64,000 nucleotides of DNA, taken from positions 22,537,001-22,601,000 of the forward strand of contig NC_059478.1 of NCBI RefSeq assembly GCF_018139145.2, given 5' to 3'. Numbering within the stretch: position 1 is the stretch's first letter; each line of letters starts with the position of its first letter. Shown here in pieces: positions 1-14,244 of the stretch. Under the pieces are notes generated by a model that saw nothing but the letters and a program-made list of their open reading frames with translations, was not told the origin of the DNA and made no database searches. This DNA is from Gymnogyps californianus. Lineage: Eukaryota > Chordata > Aves > Accipitriformes > Cathartidae. Position numbers and translations under genes: made by a program.

Positions 1-3000
1 GAAAATAAAGTAACAGCTCATTAATTTTATTGTGTTTTGGTCACCAAAAAAAATGGTTTTTCTAATGAAAGACATTCAGATTCTTATCTTTATTTTTCTG
101 TAAACCAGCAGTTATTTTTTTTTGCTGTACAGAGTGATATAACCAGCCATACCAAGTGCCATGATGAAACTGAGCTAGAAAAGTGTCTGATGAAAACTTA
201 GCAGCATATATAGGGAAATACAGAAAAATAATGAAAATTATTATGAAAAATCATAAATAGACAGCTTGTGTGTGTATATATGTGTGTCTCTTTTTTAAGA
301 CATGCACTAATTCACAGGCTTAAATTAGTACAGATCTAGTAGAAATGAGCTGCAAATCAGCCCCAGATTTTAGAAGTGACCTCTTACGTGGTGACACTAG
401 TGATGTTTTGTCGAGTATGTAAATGTGCTCAAGTGTCCATAAAGTCAGAGGGGTTACTCCTGGGTGAAGCTTACTCTAGCACAGCCTGGGGTGTGCAGTC
501 CAGCAACACCCCAGTGTAGGACCTGTATGTGGGTGTGTGGGTATGGGTTGCAGCATACAGAGATAACAAATTTGACTGGAAAAGAGCCACAACAGCAAAA
601 GGCACATGTATACACACACTTATGTGGAGACTCTGAGCCAAAAAAAGCTGGTAAAGGAGGAAAATGTGCTCAAGGACAGGTGGCTTTAAAGAGCGGAGTC
701 AGCAGCGGTGAGGAGAGGGACATGCCAGAGATAAGTTTTACCAGTGATTCAAAGCCAGCCATTACACCACACTTTGATTAGTTTACCTCCACAACAGCTC
801 TGGCTTCACAAGTTAGGCTGAAGTCCACATTCACAGCTTCCATTTTCTACATGAGTTTTGAAGGCACACAGTTACACTAAGTCTGGGCATTTGGATGTCT
901 GCCTGCCCAATGTTGTGTGTTTATTTCTCATTTGGGAACAGAAGCACCGGGTTTGCTCATGGAAAGAAGTGAGTGAACTCATTTGCAGGTGCAATCTTAA
1001 TGTATTCTTAAACTGCTGGCCTCTCTGTCTTTCTCAGCTCAGTGTTGTAGTGCTGTTTTGGGGTTGGGTTTTTTGTGTTGCTTTTTTTTAAATAAGTAGT
1101 CCAAAATGTCCCTTCACTGAGATCTCTTTAATCTCCCAGAATCTTTTTAACTGGACTTGCCCAATGCTTAACAATGGCAGGAAGAGGGGGAGAGCAAAGA
1201 AAGGTGCACAAGGATCATTTGACCATTGGCATTTGGTTCCAAACCTCAGAGTAAATGTCTATATTCTTTGTTCTTTCTAGTAATGTAACTTTCCAATCAT
1301 GTAAAGTACAGCATGCCAGGAAACTTTGTAACAGTTAATTCATTTTTGTGCTGTTCCCAACTGCCAGAAGTCAAGGGAGCAAACGAGAACATAGTGTAAG
1401 CCACAGTTCACATGGCTATGCTACAGACCACGAAGACAGTTGATTGATGCAGTGTGAGTTTACTCTCCAGAATACAGCTGGGGTTATTGGTGGGACAAGG
1501 AACTGAATATTGTGTTGCAGCTATTGGCTTCATTCATGAATTGTTAATGTAGAAGAATAAAAGAATTCACTCAAGGCAATCAATTTCCCTTTAAAAATAC
1601 AACAATTCACCCCAAAAGAGTGAAAGAAGGCTTAAGTGATAAATTGCAGGAATATTGCTTTCACATTTGACACCCATTAGCCCTGTTTTATATTGGGAAA
1701 ATAGTATCATTAAGCAAAGTAGACAGCGCTTTACAACTATTAGCTTAGGAAAAGATTCAGCTACTACATAAAGATAACTGTTATTAAATAGGAACATTTT
1801 GCAAAGCCTTTAAAGGATAAGAAGAAAGACAAGTTGTCTTTGGTAGTATAGGTCTTTTTCTACATGCTTTCACAAAAAAAGCACATCTCACATCTTTAAG
1901 ACAGAACAATCAGAGCTATTTGAGTTGAGAGGCACTTAATGGGAAGCTAGATTCCCTTAGCAATAAATGCACATGCCTGTATAAACTGAAGGAAGTTGCC
2001 ATCCTCCTCCAAAAGCACAGGAGTGAAGTAATTACTGTGTGCTGAATTCCCGCGGTGAAATGGTAGCAACTATTGTTCTGCCCCAGGAGGAGCCATGGAG
2101 CAGATGTAGGGTGGTCAGTGTCCAGTTCTCCAGGGTTAAGGGCCAAGCTAAACAGTGCCTCCTTCATCCTTGCCAGCCTTTTCAGACATAAGCTGAAACC
2201 ACTTTCACCAGCAACTTTCATCCCATAATCCTTTTCCAACACAGATTATAAACACTCACTCAATCTTATAATACACTATCTTGTAAGCTGTTAAGCAAAA
2301 AATATGTGACCGAGTTTCAGAACCCCTGCCAAACAAACCTTCCTCCTAATGTCCAGAAACTGCTGTCCTTTCTATCTCCATGTCTAATTTGAGGCAGATA
2401 AAACCAGCTTCTCACCATGCTTTATCCATCCGTAACATGTCTTCCCACCACATTATACCCCAAACGTCCCTTAGAGAAGGGAGAGTATAAGGCTGATAGA
2501 AGGCAGTTCATTTTCTAACCTATACCCTCTCCATTCTGAACAAAAAGCCTATACATCTGTTGAAACCATTAGCCCTCATCCCATGTGCCAGGTTATGTCC
2601 TAAAGCAAGGCGCAGCAGTATTGCAGATGCAGGGATTTGTGAAAGAAAAGGATGAGAGAAGTAGGATGGTGAGGACTGCATGAAGCATCAAACACAGGAA
2701 CAAGGAGAAGAGAATTCAGAGCAAGGGTTAGTTTTTGCACTGGGTGTTGGCTAGAAAAAAAGACTTAAAGCTCTCATCTTTGCTGTTTCTTATGCTTTGT
2801 ACCTGCTTTCTGAACTGTGGATACTTGACTATATAATCAGGTTTTTCCCCTTAGTCATTACCTCTATATTTGGGTTATTTTTGAGGTGAAAATAACATTT
2901 TCTAATTTCCTGAGAACTTTCTGCTGTAGTTCCAGACTGCAAAGTGGAAATCGCTTGCGATGAGCACTGATCCTTACTGACACTAAGCAAAAAAGACCTG

Positions 3001-6000
3001 GAAAGCCCTTGTTACTGGCTAGTAAACGTGGACAAGGAAATGCCTTTCATACAGCATGTGTGATTCACATGAGCCTTTGCCTCTATTTTGCCAGCACCCT
3101 GTCTTCCATTTCAATAGCATTAGTTCAACCATCACTCGCCCAAAGATCTTCCCTGGTGTTAACAGTGGTCTTCAGGAGCAACTGCTCTTCACCATCTGCC
3201 CACCAGAATATCTTCACCAGCTCATTTTCTTCCATCAGTTCCTCCTTCTTTCTGTTTTCCCTCACCTCTCTGGTTCATTTTCTTCTTTGCCAGCCTTCCT
3301 GATCTTCAGCAAGCCAGAGCTGTCTGCCTCCAGCATCACAACAAAGCTAAGTGCAGAAGAAAATCTGTGTACCCAATCTCACATCTGAGATAAGCTCCAG
3401 CAACCAGGGGAGGCTGGGAAGAGACAGCAATATTTGTTTTTGTTATTGATCAGTATTTCTAATACAGGGATACCTCAGCCTCTCAGTCAAGACAGATATT
3501 TCTTTGAGGTAGATGCCAAGTCTTCACCTAGTGAGAGATTTTCCCTGCCTTAAAACTTTTATAGTCCAATAGGCATGACATACTATCCACATTTTGTATT
3601 AAGTGTGATTTGCTCCAAGAGCAACATGGAACCATAAATTGAAACCAGTTCTTCTCAGGCTGTATCCACTGCCTCAACCACAAAACCAAGTTTTCTGACT
3701 CCTGCAGGCTATTTAGCAATTGGAACTCAGAAATATTTCACAGTCTCTTTTTCTTAGTACCTGTAAATTGGGTCTCACTGAAGCCAAAAGTGTTGTTTCA
3801 TTCCAGTGATGTTTGTAACTTTGCTGTGTTTTGTCATGTTTGAATTCAAGCTTATATACCACTACAGCTTTTCTGTGCTAGATAAGAATGCCCTTTTTCC
3901 TCAGTACTAAACTATTTAAAATGTTTAAAAAATCAGGTCCAGAAGTAAGTGCACTCCTCCTTAAACTTTACTGCACCAAGTAACTCCAACATACTTTGCT
4001 TGCCTCCTTTTCATACCTACATCAGAAAAGTTAGTGCATCATACATTATGATTGCTGACAGGTATTTTCAAGCATGTCATTGTTTTGTATGAAGCTTTGT
4101 ACTGGAGCTTCTTGATAATCAGGAAAGGTGCTACTTGGACTTTCAGATGCCTGTCCTATGCATATCTAAGTGATCCAAATTGTATCTCTGTATATTACAA
4201 TTATGCTTAATGTCACCATTCTACCCCACATATTTCATTCTGGCCACTTACCAAGTGAATGAGCAGCATTTTTTCCCCAGCCAAGCATTCATACAGCTGT
4301 GCTGTAAATTCAAACTCATACCAATGTCATTTTCTCTTACACCTCGCCCAAGTTTTATTCAAGTTACCCATAGATCGTTCTATTCTTCCCAGATCAAGGG
4401 CATATATTGTATTTGCAGTTGCCATTTGATTGGCAGCAAGGATATTATTAGGTGCTAAACAATCTGAAAAAGTAGGTCACATAAATTTGCAGAGTGTAAT
4501 TTGCTGAATACCTGTGGAGATTTACATATAGCGCATCGTATGGATTTCTTCTGAGCATCCTTTGCCCATGTTGTGTTTTAGAATGATGTGGTGGATGGGA
4601 ATGTTCTAGCAAAACACACTTCGTACTTTCTATAGGACTATCCTGATGCCGGAGCTAGCGCTCCTTGAAATTTGAGCATGAGCTGGGAAGTGAGTATAAA
4701 TGGAAGAAAGTGACTTGAGGGCCAAGAATATAATAACGATCATGGAAACAGATACCAAAATGTACAGAAAAAGAAGTGATTTCAGACTTAATTTATATAG
4801 CTTTTTGTCAAATACAGTTAAATGGAAGCCAGGAGTAACTCTCTCATCTCGTCCTCTAAATACTTCCACAGTTCTCACAGCGCATCGATGTGAGCAATAT
4901 AGAGGGCCAAACTAAGCCCCAACCTACCACCACTGATGTAACTCCAAATTATCAGGTTAGATAGAGGCAACATTGTGCAAAAATCTATAGCCTGTGTTAC
5001 TGAGGCCCCTAGTTTAGGTACCATAATGGTCTCTTTTGGCCTGTGAACCTTTGAAATGATCATTCTACTTTTTAAAGAAGACTCTTAAGCATCTTGAGGT
5101 CATTGCCTTGGGTTACAATTGCAGCTATAAAATGACCAGTAACAAACCAAACACATTTCTTTTCTCTTTTCTGAAGCATGCTTCTTATGTTGCAGACACT
5201 GCTTCTCTCACTCATTATAGTGAGATCCCTTATTGCCCAGTATTGTACTAACTCTGTCTGGTCTATTGTATTGTGATAACACTCCTTTGCCCATTGTATT
5301 AGGTTAGCACCTCCTTGGTTATAATAAGTATGAAAAAAAATTCAAGGTTTAACTTGTCAAATGGAACTTTTCAGTGACTTATTAAAAGAACCCCTGCGGT
5401 ACTGCAAAATGCAGGTTTTCTGTCATCTAACTAAAAGATCCCTTTAGAAACCTTCATTTTTTATGTGTGTAAAGACAATTTCTTCTAGTGAAACTCTTTG
5501 ATTCTTCCCTGAATGAAATCAAGTGTTTTAAAACTTTTTGAGGTGCCCCAAAGGCTCACTTCTATACTATGGAACGTGAAAGACTATGAACCTCTCACAT
5601 AATCGTCACATAGACACTTTGCAGTGTGCTCCTGGCAGCAATCGTTCATTATATACTGCAGGCTTTCATAAAAAAAAAAAACAAAAAAAAAACAACTGAA
5701 TAAAATCGGGGAAGAGAAAACTGTGAACTGTGTCTTTCTTGATCATGAGAATTTGGGGGAAGCAAAGCTGGAGAGAAAGCAGTTGTCAGAGATTGTTAAT
5801 GAGGTTAAGATAGATTGTTGCTGGAGAGTTCTTACCTAATGAAATGGAGTAAGAAACAGAAATGTGGAGAGAGATGGAATCCCTGTTAACCTCCTTCAAG
5901 CAGATATACCTTAAGTGTTGTCTCTTGTAGTTCACAAGCAAATAGTAACATTTATTTGCACGAGTGGAGCTCTTAAGTCAGCATTCTTTCTCTCCCCTTA

Positions 6001-9000
6001 CATCCCTGCTTGGAGCACCTTCCTCCCACCACAGCACATGAATTACTGCCAGCAAAGTAAGTTGCTGCAAGTGAATCAGGTCCTTGGACTGTCTTCTTAC
6101 ATATTGGCTGTTTCTCCCTTTCTCTTTATCCCTTGTGCTGTAATGCTGAGGTGAATCTGGGCTTTTTTCCCTTTTAGCATCCCTATGGCAGCCATTAACA
6201 TACATGGTAATCAGCATAGCATACACGCAAGAAAGACAGAGAACTTTTTATACAAACAACACTGCTTTGGTCTTTTGGGGGTTGTTTGGTTGGGGCTGGT
6301 TTTTTTTTGGTGGGGAGCGTTGTTTATTTGTTTATTAGCAATGCCTATGGTAAACACAAGACCAGTTTTGTGAGCTGTTTGGGAAGACAGTGCCTCCCAC
6401 ATCTTTGTGTGAGTGCACAAAGGAAGGAAGGGAAGGGGCAAGGTTAGTGTCTAACTTGCTGTCACAGTGGCATAGTCAGGGCACCACAGGAGGAGGCAGC
6501 GGCACCTAAAGGATGGTTTAAATGGAGCTCCCTTTCCGTTCTCTGGGCAGCTAAGAGGAGTATTCATCTCTCTCTGGTTTTATTCAGTCTTCTTCGTAGT
6601 TAGTACAGTTTAAGTCCCCATGAAGCAAAGTAAATTAGTGAGAGGTTTAGAGAACTGCAGCATGGGCTGTTTAAGAGATCAAGGAACCTTCTGAGGGGTA
6701 TTGTTGCACTGTGCTTCTCATTTGGCTTCGAGTTTGGGACAGAGTCACTGTGTCTATAGTGCCACAAAGCGAGAGACAGGCTGAAAATGGTGAGAGATGT
6801 TAGAATAACTTTTCTAGATAAGAAAGAAAAGCCAACTGGGAAAAACAGAATATATGAAATTCAAGGGTCTTCCAGAAGTGCAAGACTAAGAAAAAGAAAA
6901 TACCTGAAGCTCTCCTATATTATTCTGAAGGATCTGGGGAGGGATCAAAGAGGAAAAAAAAAAAGTTTATTTTTTGTTCCTTTTTTTCTGCATTGTACAC
7001 TTGCTCCTGGCTTCAGATAAGAGACTGAAGTAGACAGCTTTTTCTAGCCTTCTCATCTGAAGAATTTTAAATGGGCTTCAAAATGGAAAAGTAGAATTTT
7101 CTATATGTATCTATATTTTTTATTGTGTAGCTTCAAATTATTCTCATTTGTTTCCAGAGTAGTTTTTGGTGTGTATTTATTTAAACTGTTTAAAACCTCT
7201 CTATCTTCTTTTGTTTACAAGGGCAAATCCAAAACATTTTTCCCCAAGACAGAGAGCCAAAAACAAACTACTTAATGCTGAGGTAATCAAATGGACAAAA
7301 TATCACCTGTGTGTTTCAGTTTAAATCCCTTTTCCCTCATGTTATTTCAATCTGCCTATTGAGGAGAACTAAGAGTGTCTCTGTAAAAACAGTAGCTTTC
7401 CAATTAAGTATCATTAGTGGGACAAAAACACCTGTTTTGGGTCAAAGATCTTATAAGACTCCAGAGCAAAATGACTGACAGTGGGGGCAAAGTGCTATGA
7501 CGAGAAATTGAATGGCTCCCTCACTGGGAAATCTGGCATCTCTTCCCTCTCTCCAGATCAATCTGAAGCTGTTGTCGGCTTCTTGTGTGTCATGCTCTTT
7601 AGCAAAACATGATCTCCTTATCTCTCAGGGTCGGGGAATACCCTTGTGAAAAGCCTGGCTGCTTCCCTGAACCTGCCCTTTCATACGGTTGCTGAAATTC
7701 TTCTCCTCACCCCTTGTACCACCTTTCATTGCAGGTAGCTCAAGCCCACCTCAGTGACTATTCTTCCCACTGTTTCTGAAGAAGCACACTGCCTCATTTT
7801 GCCTTTGGTTGTGGTCCTTGGCATCTTATTTCTCACAGCCGGAGGTCCATGGGCTCAGTCCAGGTCCATTTTGAAGATCTGTCCACAGGTCCAGACATCT
7901 CCCCCTTCCTGCAAGAAAGAGGCAATTTACCCATTAAATGGCAACAAACTCCCATTTGCTGTAACTTCAGGATGAAAAGGCAAACTGTTTCAAGCCCATC
8001 ACTAAACTGCTCCTTGGAGTCAGAGAAATGTCTCTAGAAATACCTTTAATGGTCTTCATTTCAATACACTTTGAACCTGCTGCTTCAGTAATTATCTTCT
8101 TCAGTGCTAAGGCTGGCTCACATACCTGTGGTTCCACGTGTAGTGTAGACTGTTCTATAATTTTAGAGCCTATTAACCACTAACTTACAAGTCTATGGTA
8201 GTTCTATTTTGTGAATGCTTTGTGAGGCTTGAGCTGATAGGTTATTTGCTTGTTTTTCCGTTTTTCTTGTTTCCCAGGTGACTGGCCTGGCTTTTCAAAC
8301 TGTACTGTGAGATCGGTTTCTTTCCATGCTTCATTAAGACAGAGCATTTGTTACCCTCTCTTCAGACATTGCCTAAGTCTTGGTACATGCACTGCTGTCA
8401 CTCCCTTTTATCTTTTTCTATACATTTCCCAACATGTTGGGTGAGTGGAAATTTACACATGGAGCTGCTGATGTGCTTTCATGTAGAGCATATTTTCTGG
8501 TACAGCTGTATGTCTCATATTTTAATTTCCCTTTGTTGTTACCAGCAGTTACTTTTATGCCTGGAAGATGAGCTGTTCCCACACTCCTCTATAGCTTCTC
8601 CTAGCAACATTTCTTTGTAGATTGGTTGGTGAGGAGAACTGAAAGGTTATAGGGCTGCTACCTTCCAGAAAGACACTGAATTATTTAGTATCAACACTTC
8701 TACCGAAAATGATAGCATCTTTTGACTCCAAGTTCAACAATGGCACTGCCGTCATCTATTAGAACAATGGCTCGAGCACACTGCTGCTACAGAAAGCCCA
8801 GGAGCTGTCTGAAGAGCCTAAACATGGACAGATTTCAAAAAATCTTTAATGCTTTTGAACAGTAGTTACACTGAAAAAGAGATTTGAGCTTCATAAACAC
8901 AAAAATCTTGTGTTAAAACTCTTGGCTGTGTTAATAGGCAGTTCTGCTGTAACTCTGTGTGAGATGGCCACCACGGGCACCTGTGCTGAAGAGTAGATGC

Positions 9001-9520
9001 CCATGGCGGCTAGACCAAGAACGCAAGTGGTATAGAATGTTTGTATAACTAGTTAGGAGTTAAAATAAATATATATGTTTAAATGCATATATTTATTATA
9101 CCTTATAGGGTTATATGCTCCATGTATTTATAAGTGCACAAGTACAGAATGGAGTGGTAAAGTTGACGTTCACTTCAGAAAACTCACAGATGTATGAATC
9201 CAAATAGCTTTATTAGCTGTAGGAAAGGTCTTAAATCAATCTTTAAATGAAGAGGATGCCAAATTTCCATTTACTTTTACTTCTTCCACTCTTCATTTTA
9301 AGCATCACAGTGTCCAGAAATTCTGGGAAAATTAATAAGAATGTTAGAATTATGTACTAGATAATACTTATTTTTCTTTGTGTTTTGCAGCATAAGTACT
9401 CAATTACGGGGTTCATGCACTAATAATCAGTTCAAAGGAATTTAGTTGTTAGAAAGCCTCTAGAAAAATAAGGAGATAGCATCAACCAACATCTTCCTAC
9501 GTCAAAAATTTTAAAATATT
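1..9520. other. Distal 5' flank, no gene recognised
   Basis: AT-rich sequence. Open frames here are at most about 110 codons on either strand. None shows a recognisable domain, splice-linked continuation or codon bias. Short low-complexity stretches occur (TG/TA at about 270-290, A runs at 5669-5693). The segment is read as intergenic. Confidence 0.6.
9064..9098. repeat. AT-rich inverted repeat
   Basis: aataaatatatatg, a short loop tttaaatg, then catatatttatta. The arms are nearly complementary, differing by two bases in length, so the sequence could extrude as a hairpin. Confidence 0.55.
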
Positions 9521-9610
9521 GGGTTAGATACACAGCTGGGGTAAACTGACCCAATTCCATGTAATTTGACTGAGCTACATCAGCTTATCCCAGAAGAAAT
9601 TCAGCCTGTG
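9521..9610 (+). repeat. Sauropsid hairpin-type repeat relic
   Basis: cagctggggtaaactgaccc, then gactgagctacatcagctta, then gaaattcagcctg. This follows the pattern, familiar from bird and turtle genomes, of inverted arms around a ccattgacttcaatgg-like centre. The copy is decayed and I cannot name the family with certainty. Confidence 0.45.
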
Positions 9611-10119
9611 AATGAACTAAATTGTCAGAGGAGAAAGAAAAGCCAACAAGACAAAACTGTAGAAAATGTCCATGGAATCTCTCTGGCTTCATTCCATTGC
9701 CTTCCCTGAAGAATTAAAAAAATGGATAATTATGTCCAATTTCAGTTTTGAGACCAACATTTTTTGTTGATCAGTGCAGGAGTTCCTTGAAAATTAAATT
9801 CAGAATTTGCTTTCCCAGTCATTTGCCTTTGAACACCAAGAAAATAACAATCTTCCTAGTGTTTTCTCCAGAGATGAGCAAAAGGAAATTAATATAGATA
9901 TTGCTATTAAAAAAATAAATAAATGAACAGTTAAGAAACCGGATGGTTTCTGAAATAAAGTCTTAAAGAACTTTTTTAAATGTTCTGAGAGGTACCTATG
10001 ATAGAGCAGATTTTAAAGCCCTATTCATATTGAGAACTATTTTATTCCTTGAGTGTTTGCACTGAAGTTACAGTGATTACTCAAAGAGCAAATTAGTGTC
10101 AGTATATAGTAGATATAGC

Positions 10120-10205
10120 TCCAGTTAAACTCCGTGAACAGATACCATCAACTTCAGTGCAGGGTAGAGAGTGTAGTGAGCCAGAGTCTGCCTTTAACTT
10201 CTGCC
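10120..10205 (+). repeat. Sauropsid hairpin-type repeat relic
   Basis: ccagttaaactccgtgaaca, then catcaacttcagtgcaggg and gagccagagtctgccttta. Same general family as the copy 500 bases upstream. Strongly diverged. Confidence 0.4.
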
Positions 10206-10889
10206 TATATTCATACTAAAAAGCCTTGAAAATACAATTTGAGCAGTTAAACATTAAGGCTGCAGATACCACGCTGGGGAACAGCATTTGTAGTGTTCTG
10301 GCCATGTTTCTGCAGCAAAAGACACTCTTTATCATAAGACTGTTAGAATTGTTCCCAGTCAAAAGGCTAAGAAATTTTCTGCAAGATGGGAGAAAATACA
10401 GTTGTGTAAGAGTGTGACACACCAGTCAGCTGAAAATTGCAAGCCTGGATCTGCATCCAGATCCCACATCTCCTGGATATACAAGTTTGTTCAGCCTTCA
10501 TTCTTTATATTAGGGGGAAGAAATTAATTCTTCATAGTCTTAGCCAAAGGTGTGTTCAAGAGTTAGTTTGTCCTCTGATGTTTACGGGCAATGTGGAATC
10601 ATAGCACTGTAGTCCTTGATAAGCAGATATGAACATCAGTGCTCCATTTAATATTTTAAACTGTAATTGCCTTATACAGAAAATGGGATTATGATTAATA
10701 CATGCTGTAGTGGGAATAATCATGTAGCAACTTTCTTTCAAAGTAATAAAACATATGGTGCTCAATTTATTACTGAACTAACTTTCACAGTAACTTAAAA
10801 ACAAAATTGTGTTCTTATTTTTATATGATTAGACCTTTTAATCTTTGGAAGTCGTAGTCATTGATTAAATACTGGTAGGTGATTTCGCC

Positions 10890-10911
10890 TTTTTTTTTTT
10901 TTTTTTTTTTT
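10890..10911 (+). repeat. Poly(T) tract
   Basis: An uninterrupted T run of about 22 bases. It could be the tail of a minus-strand retroposed sequence, but nothing next to it is recognisable. Confidence 0.6.
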
Positions 10912-10994
10912 GAGGGTAAAGTCAATGCCTGTTGTTTGAACTGGCAGAGTATTATCTGCTCCTTCCTTAGTAATAATACACTGCTTATCTTATC

Positions 10995-11023
10995 TGACCC
11001 ATGACCTAATGTCACAGTGACCC
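10995..11023 (+). promoter_or_regulatory. Cluster of four nuclear-receptor half-sites (DR1 plus ERE-like)
   Basis: TGACCC-a-TGACCT at 10995-11007 is a perfect direct repeat spaced by one (AGGTCA-T-GGGTCA on the other strand), the class bound by HNF4, COUP-TF and RXR partners. Two bases on, TGTCA-cag-TGACC at 11010-11022 differs from the oestrogen response element core GGTCAnnnTGACC by one base. The cluster is about 3.85 kb upstream of the VTG1 start. Its role as an enhancer is inferred. Confidence 0.5.
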
Positions 11024-14000
11024 AGTGCTGTGAAACTAAGGTATCACACACCTCATATATTCTGTACCGAGAGTAAGTTCATACTGAGCTTCTTCCTGAT
11101 ACCATAAACTTATCTGATACTCTGACACTAGACAGTGATGATCCAGATCCATCATGTTCTTGCAGTGGTTCTGTGGTATAAGGGAGTAGGTCACTAAGGT
11201 GAAGGTGCATGAAACAGAAAAAGAATCATCATTATACCTGAGAATATTGGCTTCTGGGGAAAAAAGTCAGTGCTTTCCCCTTCATTCATAAAGAATCTTG
11301 CACATTGTGGGTGGAACCACAAAATAAGTAGCAATTTTGAGAATTCATTATATATTTGTACAACTCCACACTTTAAAAAAATAAAAATAAGCCCAGCTCC
11401 TTTCTTAGGAGAGTCTGAAGTTTTGCAGCCTTAATACACTTGGCCTGATGTAAAGAAAAAGAAAGACTTGAGAATTTTCTTCTTTCTAACATTCTCCCAC
11501 CAATGACTCAGGTCCTGTTCCTCTGAGAATAGAAAAGTATCCTCACACAGCATTACAGAGGATCATGGGTCTTTTTCTGAAGTGGCAACTTTTTTTATGT
11601 GCTCACAGCGCCTCCTGCAAAAGGGTTGTTGATGCTGAGTCTGCTAAACCAGGTATGGTCCCTCTTCCTGCTGTCCATCCTAAGGCACATGGGATGGCCT
11701 GGGATCTCCTCACCTCCCTGCTGCAGCGCCCACATTTTATACAGTCAGAGTACATCGGAATAAACATTACACGTATTTTTCCCTCTGGATAAGTTACTAG
11801 CCATGATAGCTCTAACCAAGCATGCAATTACAAGCAGTACTTCAACCTATAGGAGAACAACATTTAATACAGCACACAGAGCTCTCTGTTGTCCTATATG
11901 TGCAGTCACCATTTCATCCCCAAAGTGACTGAGGTGGAGACATGACAAGACTAAATTTCAGGGCTACCTGATTTCCCGTCGGTACCAATGCCACAGCAGC
12001 TAATCACTCTGTGACCATGAAGTCTAAGTTAGGGTTAAGATAAACTTGCAGAAGTTATCTTCTAGTGCAATAGAATTACATAGCAAACACCAGTCCTCAA
12101 ATATGGCATATCTCAGATGGCAAGTTGTCTAACATTTAACCCTACTGAATGACTTGGGAAATAGTATACACTGAAAAGAGGGGAAAATCCTGAAGCCACT
12201 TAATCAGTATGCTGGCTGATGAGCCAATGATGATAGCGACGATGGTGGACTGTTAGGCTACTGTGTTTTCCATATCTGAATGAAAATAAAACCCTTTGAA
12301 CATCTTAGTAAAGCTAAGTTGTATCAAAACAATATGTTTTCAGACTGAGAATGTCAGAGTTGGATTCCACACTCTTCTTTTTCTTAATTTCATTCTTTTC
12401 TCTGGAAAAGACAGGCAAATCCATGCTAGGCGTCAGGAACAGTCCCACTGACTACTTCATTGAAATGCACAGAGACGTGGCTTTGGCTTAACAGCATATA
12501 TTAACAAAAAATAAATTTATCAAAACAAAACTCTACAGCTATACTATAAATCTAGACCAACAGCATCTTTCAAACCATGCATGCTCCAAAAGCTAGACAA
12601 AATACACATAGCATTTCTATCTCTCTCATTTTGCAAACCTTGTATGCAATTCCCACAGTTATCACTCCACTGGTGGTGTGCCAGCATCAAACTGGGATAA
12701 CAACAGGGAATTGGGCCTGTTGGTTTCTTTCTAGTAAAAGGAATGGAAGTCAAAAAAACAAAAAGCACCTTTTAAAGCAAGCTAATGTAACAAAATCCCT
12801 TTGTGAATGTACTAGAATCAGCATATGGCAATTTAGCCCAATCCAGAACACATTCTTATTCATTAGACAATGTCCAGAGTCTCTGGAGAGAATATCAAAC
12901 ATTATCTTGGAGGCTATGCTACAATAGCAAATGCTGAATATTTTGAGAAAAAAATTCAAGGAGTGAATATTAAATATGAAATCGGTGTGAATTTTTTTTT
13001 TACAATTTTTTAAGTAAGGTTTCTTCATCTTTAGAAATGAGGAAAACTGAAGGCTAAAAATCACTTAGCTTAGCCAACTGATTATATCTATTTTAACCTG
13101 CTACGGTTGCTTGGGAGCTGTTTTGCTAATCCCTGCTTTGTCGTTAGGCTATATATTAGCAGGATGGAAATGGCATCACTGCACCATAATTCAGCAAAGT
13201 GAATACAGAACAAGGAGAGTGCAGAGCTATCGGCGGCAGTACAACAGCAGATAATAAGACTCTGTTACTCAAGCAGAATGTGTTATGTAAGGACAATTGC
13301 AGTGTAGAAGCAATAGCTCTAATCAGGTTAATTAGGCTGTATTCATGTTTCATTTATGGTGCAAGTGCCCTTTATGAAAGAAAGCTGAGATATTAAAATT
13401 CTCAAGATTTCTGGAGGTATCGGTAGCGAAGGTGCCCAAACAAGACAGCCCTCATTTGACTTCTGGCTTTCCCCTGTTTGTCTGGCCGGCCCAGCTGCGG
13501 GGAGCAGTGGCAGAGCGGAGGGGCCACGCGGCTGCATCCCTGACTCCAGCTCAGGTGCACTGGCACCACAATAATAAACTTCATTATTCCTCCGTCAGGT
13601 GGCATCACTCCAAGTAAATGAAGTAATTGTGTAAAGGGACTGTTTGATGGGGCCTGCAGTAAATATATTCTCAGGCCCGGTGGTGGAGGCCTTAGGACCC
13701 ATGCTCAGGTTTCACCCTTCTCCTCCCTGGTGAATAGCAACACCTGAGAAAGCCTTGGCCTCCTCCTGGAGGACAGAGTCTAGCTGCCTGACTATATGTG
13801 CGTTATTTGCAAGTATGTTGTACCTTTCACAGCCTCAAGAAAATACCAGATATACATTCCTGAGCTCTCCTTCTTGCCCCCTCAGTAACCCTTGTACCCA
13901 GGTGTTTTTTTATGTGATATTTAATTTACTATTTGACCAAAAGACAAGCTTAAATTCAAAGTCAATGTTAAACACTTGCAAAAAATATGTATAACTAAGG

Positions 14001-14244
14001 TTAGGAAGCAAACTCCCTCCTGACTTAGTTTTGCTAAGGATTGGTCTAAATGTTATTACTACAAGTGGGAAATTCTAGATACATTTTCCCAAGAGTAGCA
14101 GCAGCCAAAGCCCCATGAGAACCCACTAAGAAGGACCTGACGCTCCCAACTCACTGAGGTTCTTCTGGAAATGTAACTTGTTTTTTATTAGATTCTTCTC
14201 ATAAACAAAGAAATTAATTTCCCTCCTGTTTTCATAGTATAAAC

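Noticed and set aside
464..781. A 105-codon plus-strand frame in the 5' flank.
   Set aside because: No domain, no clear promoter or splice partner, and no homology that I recognise.
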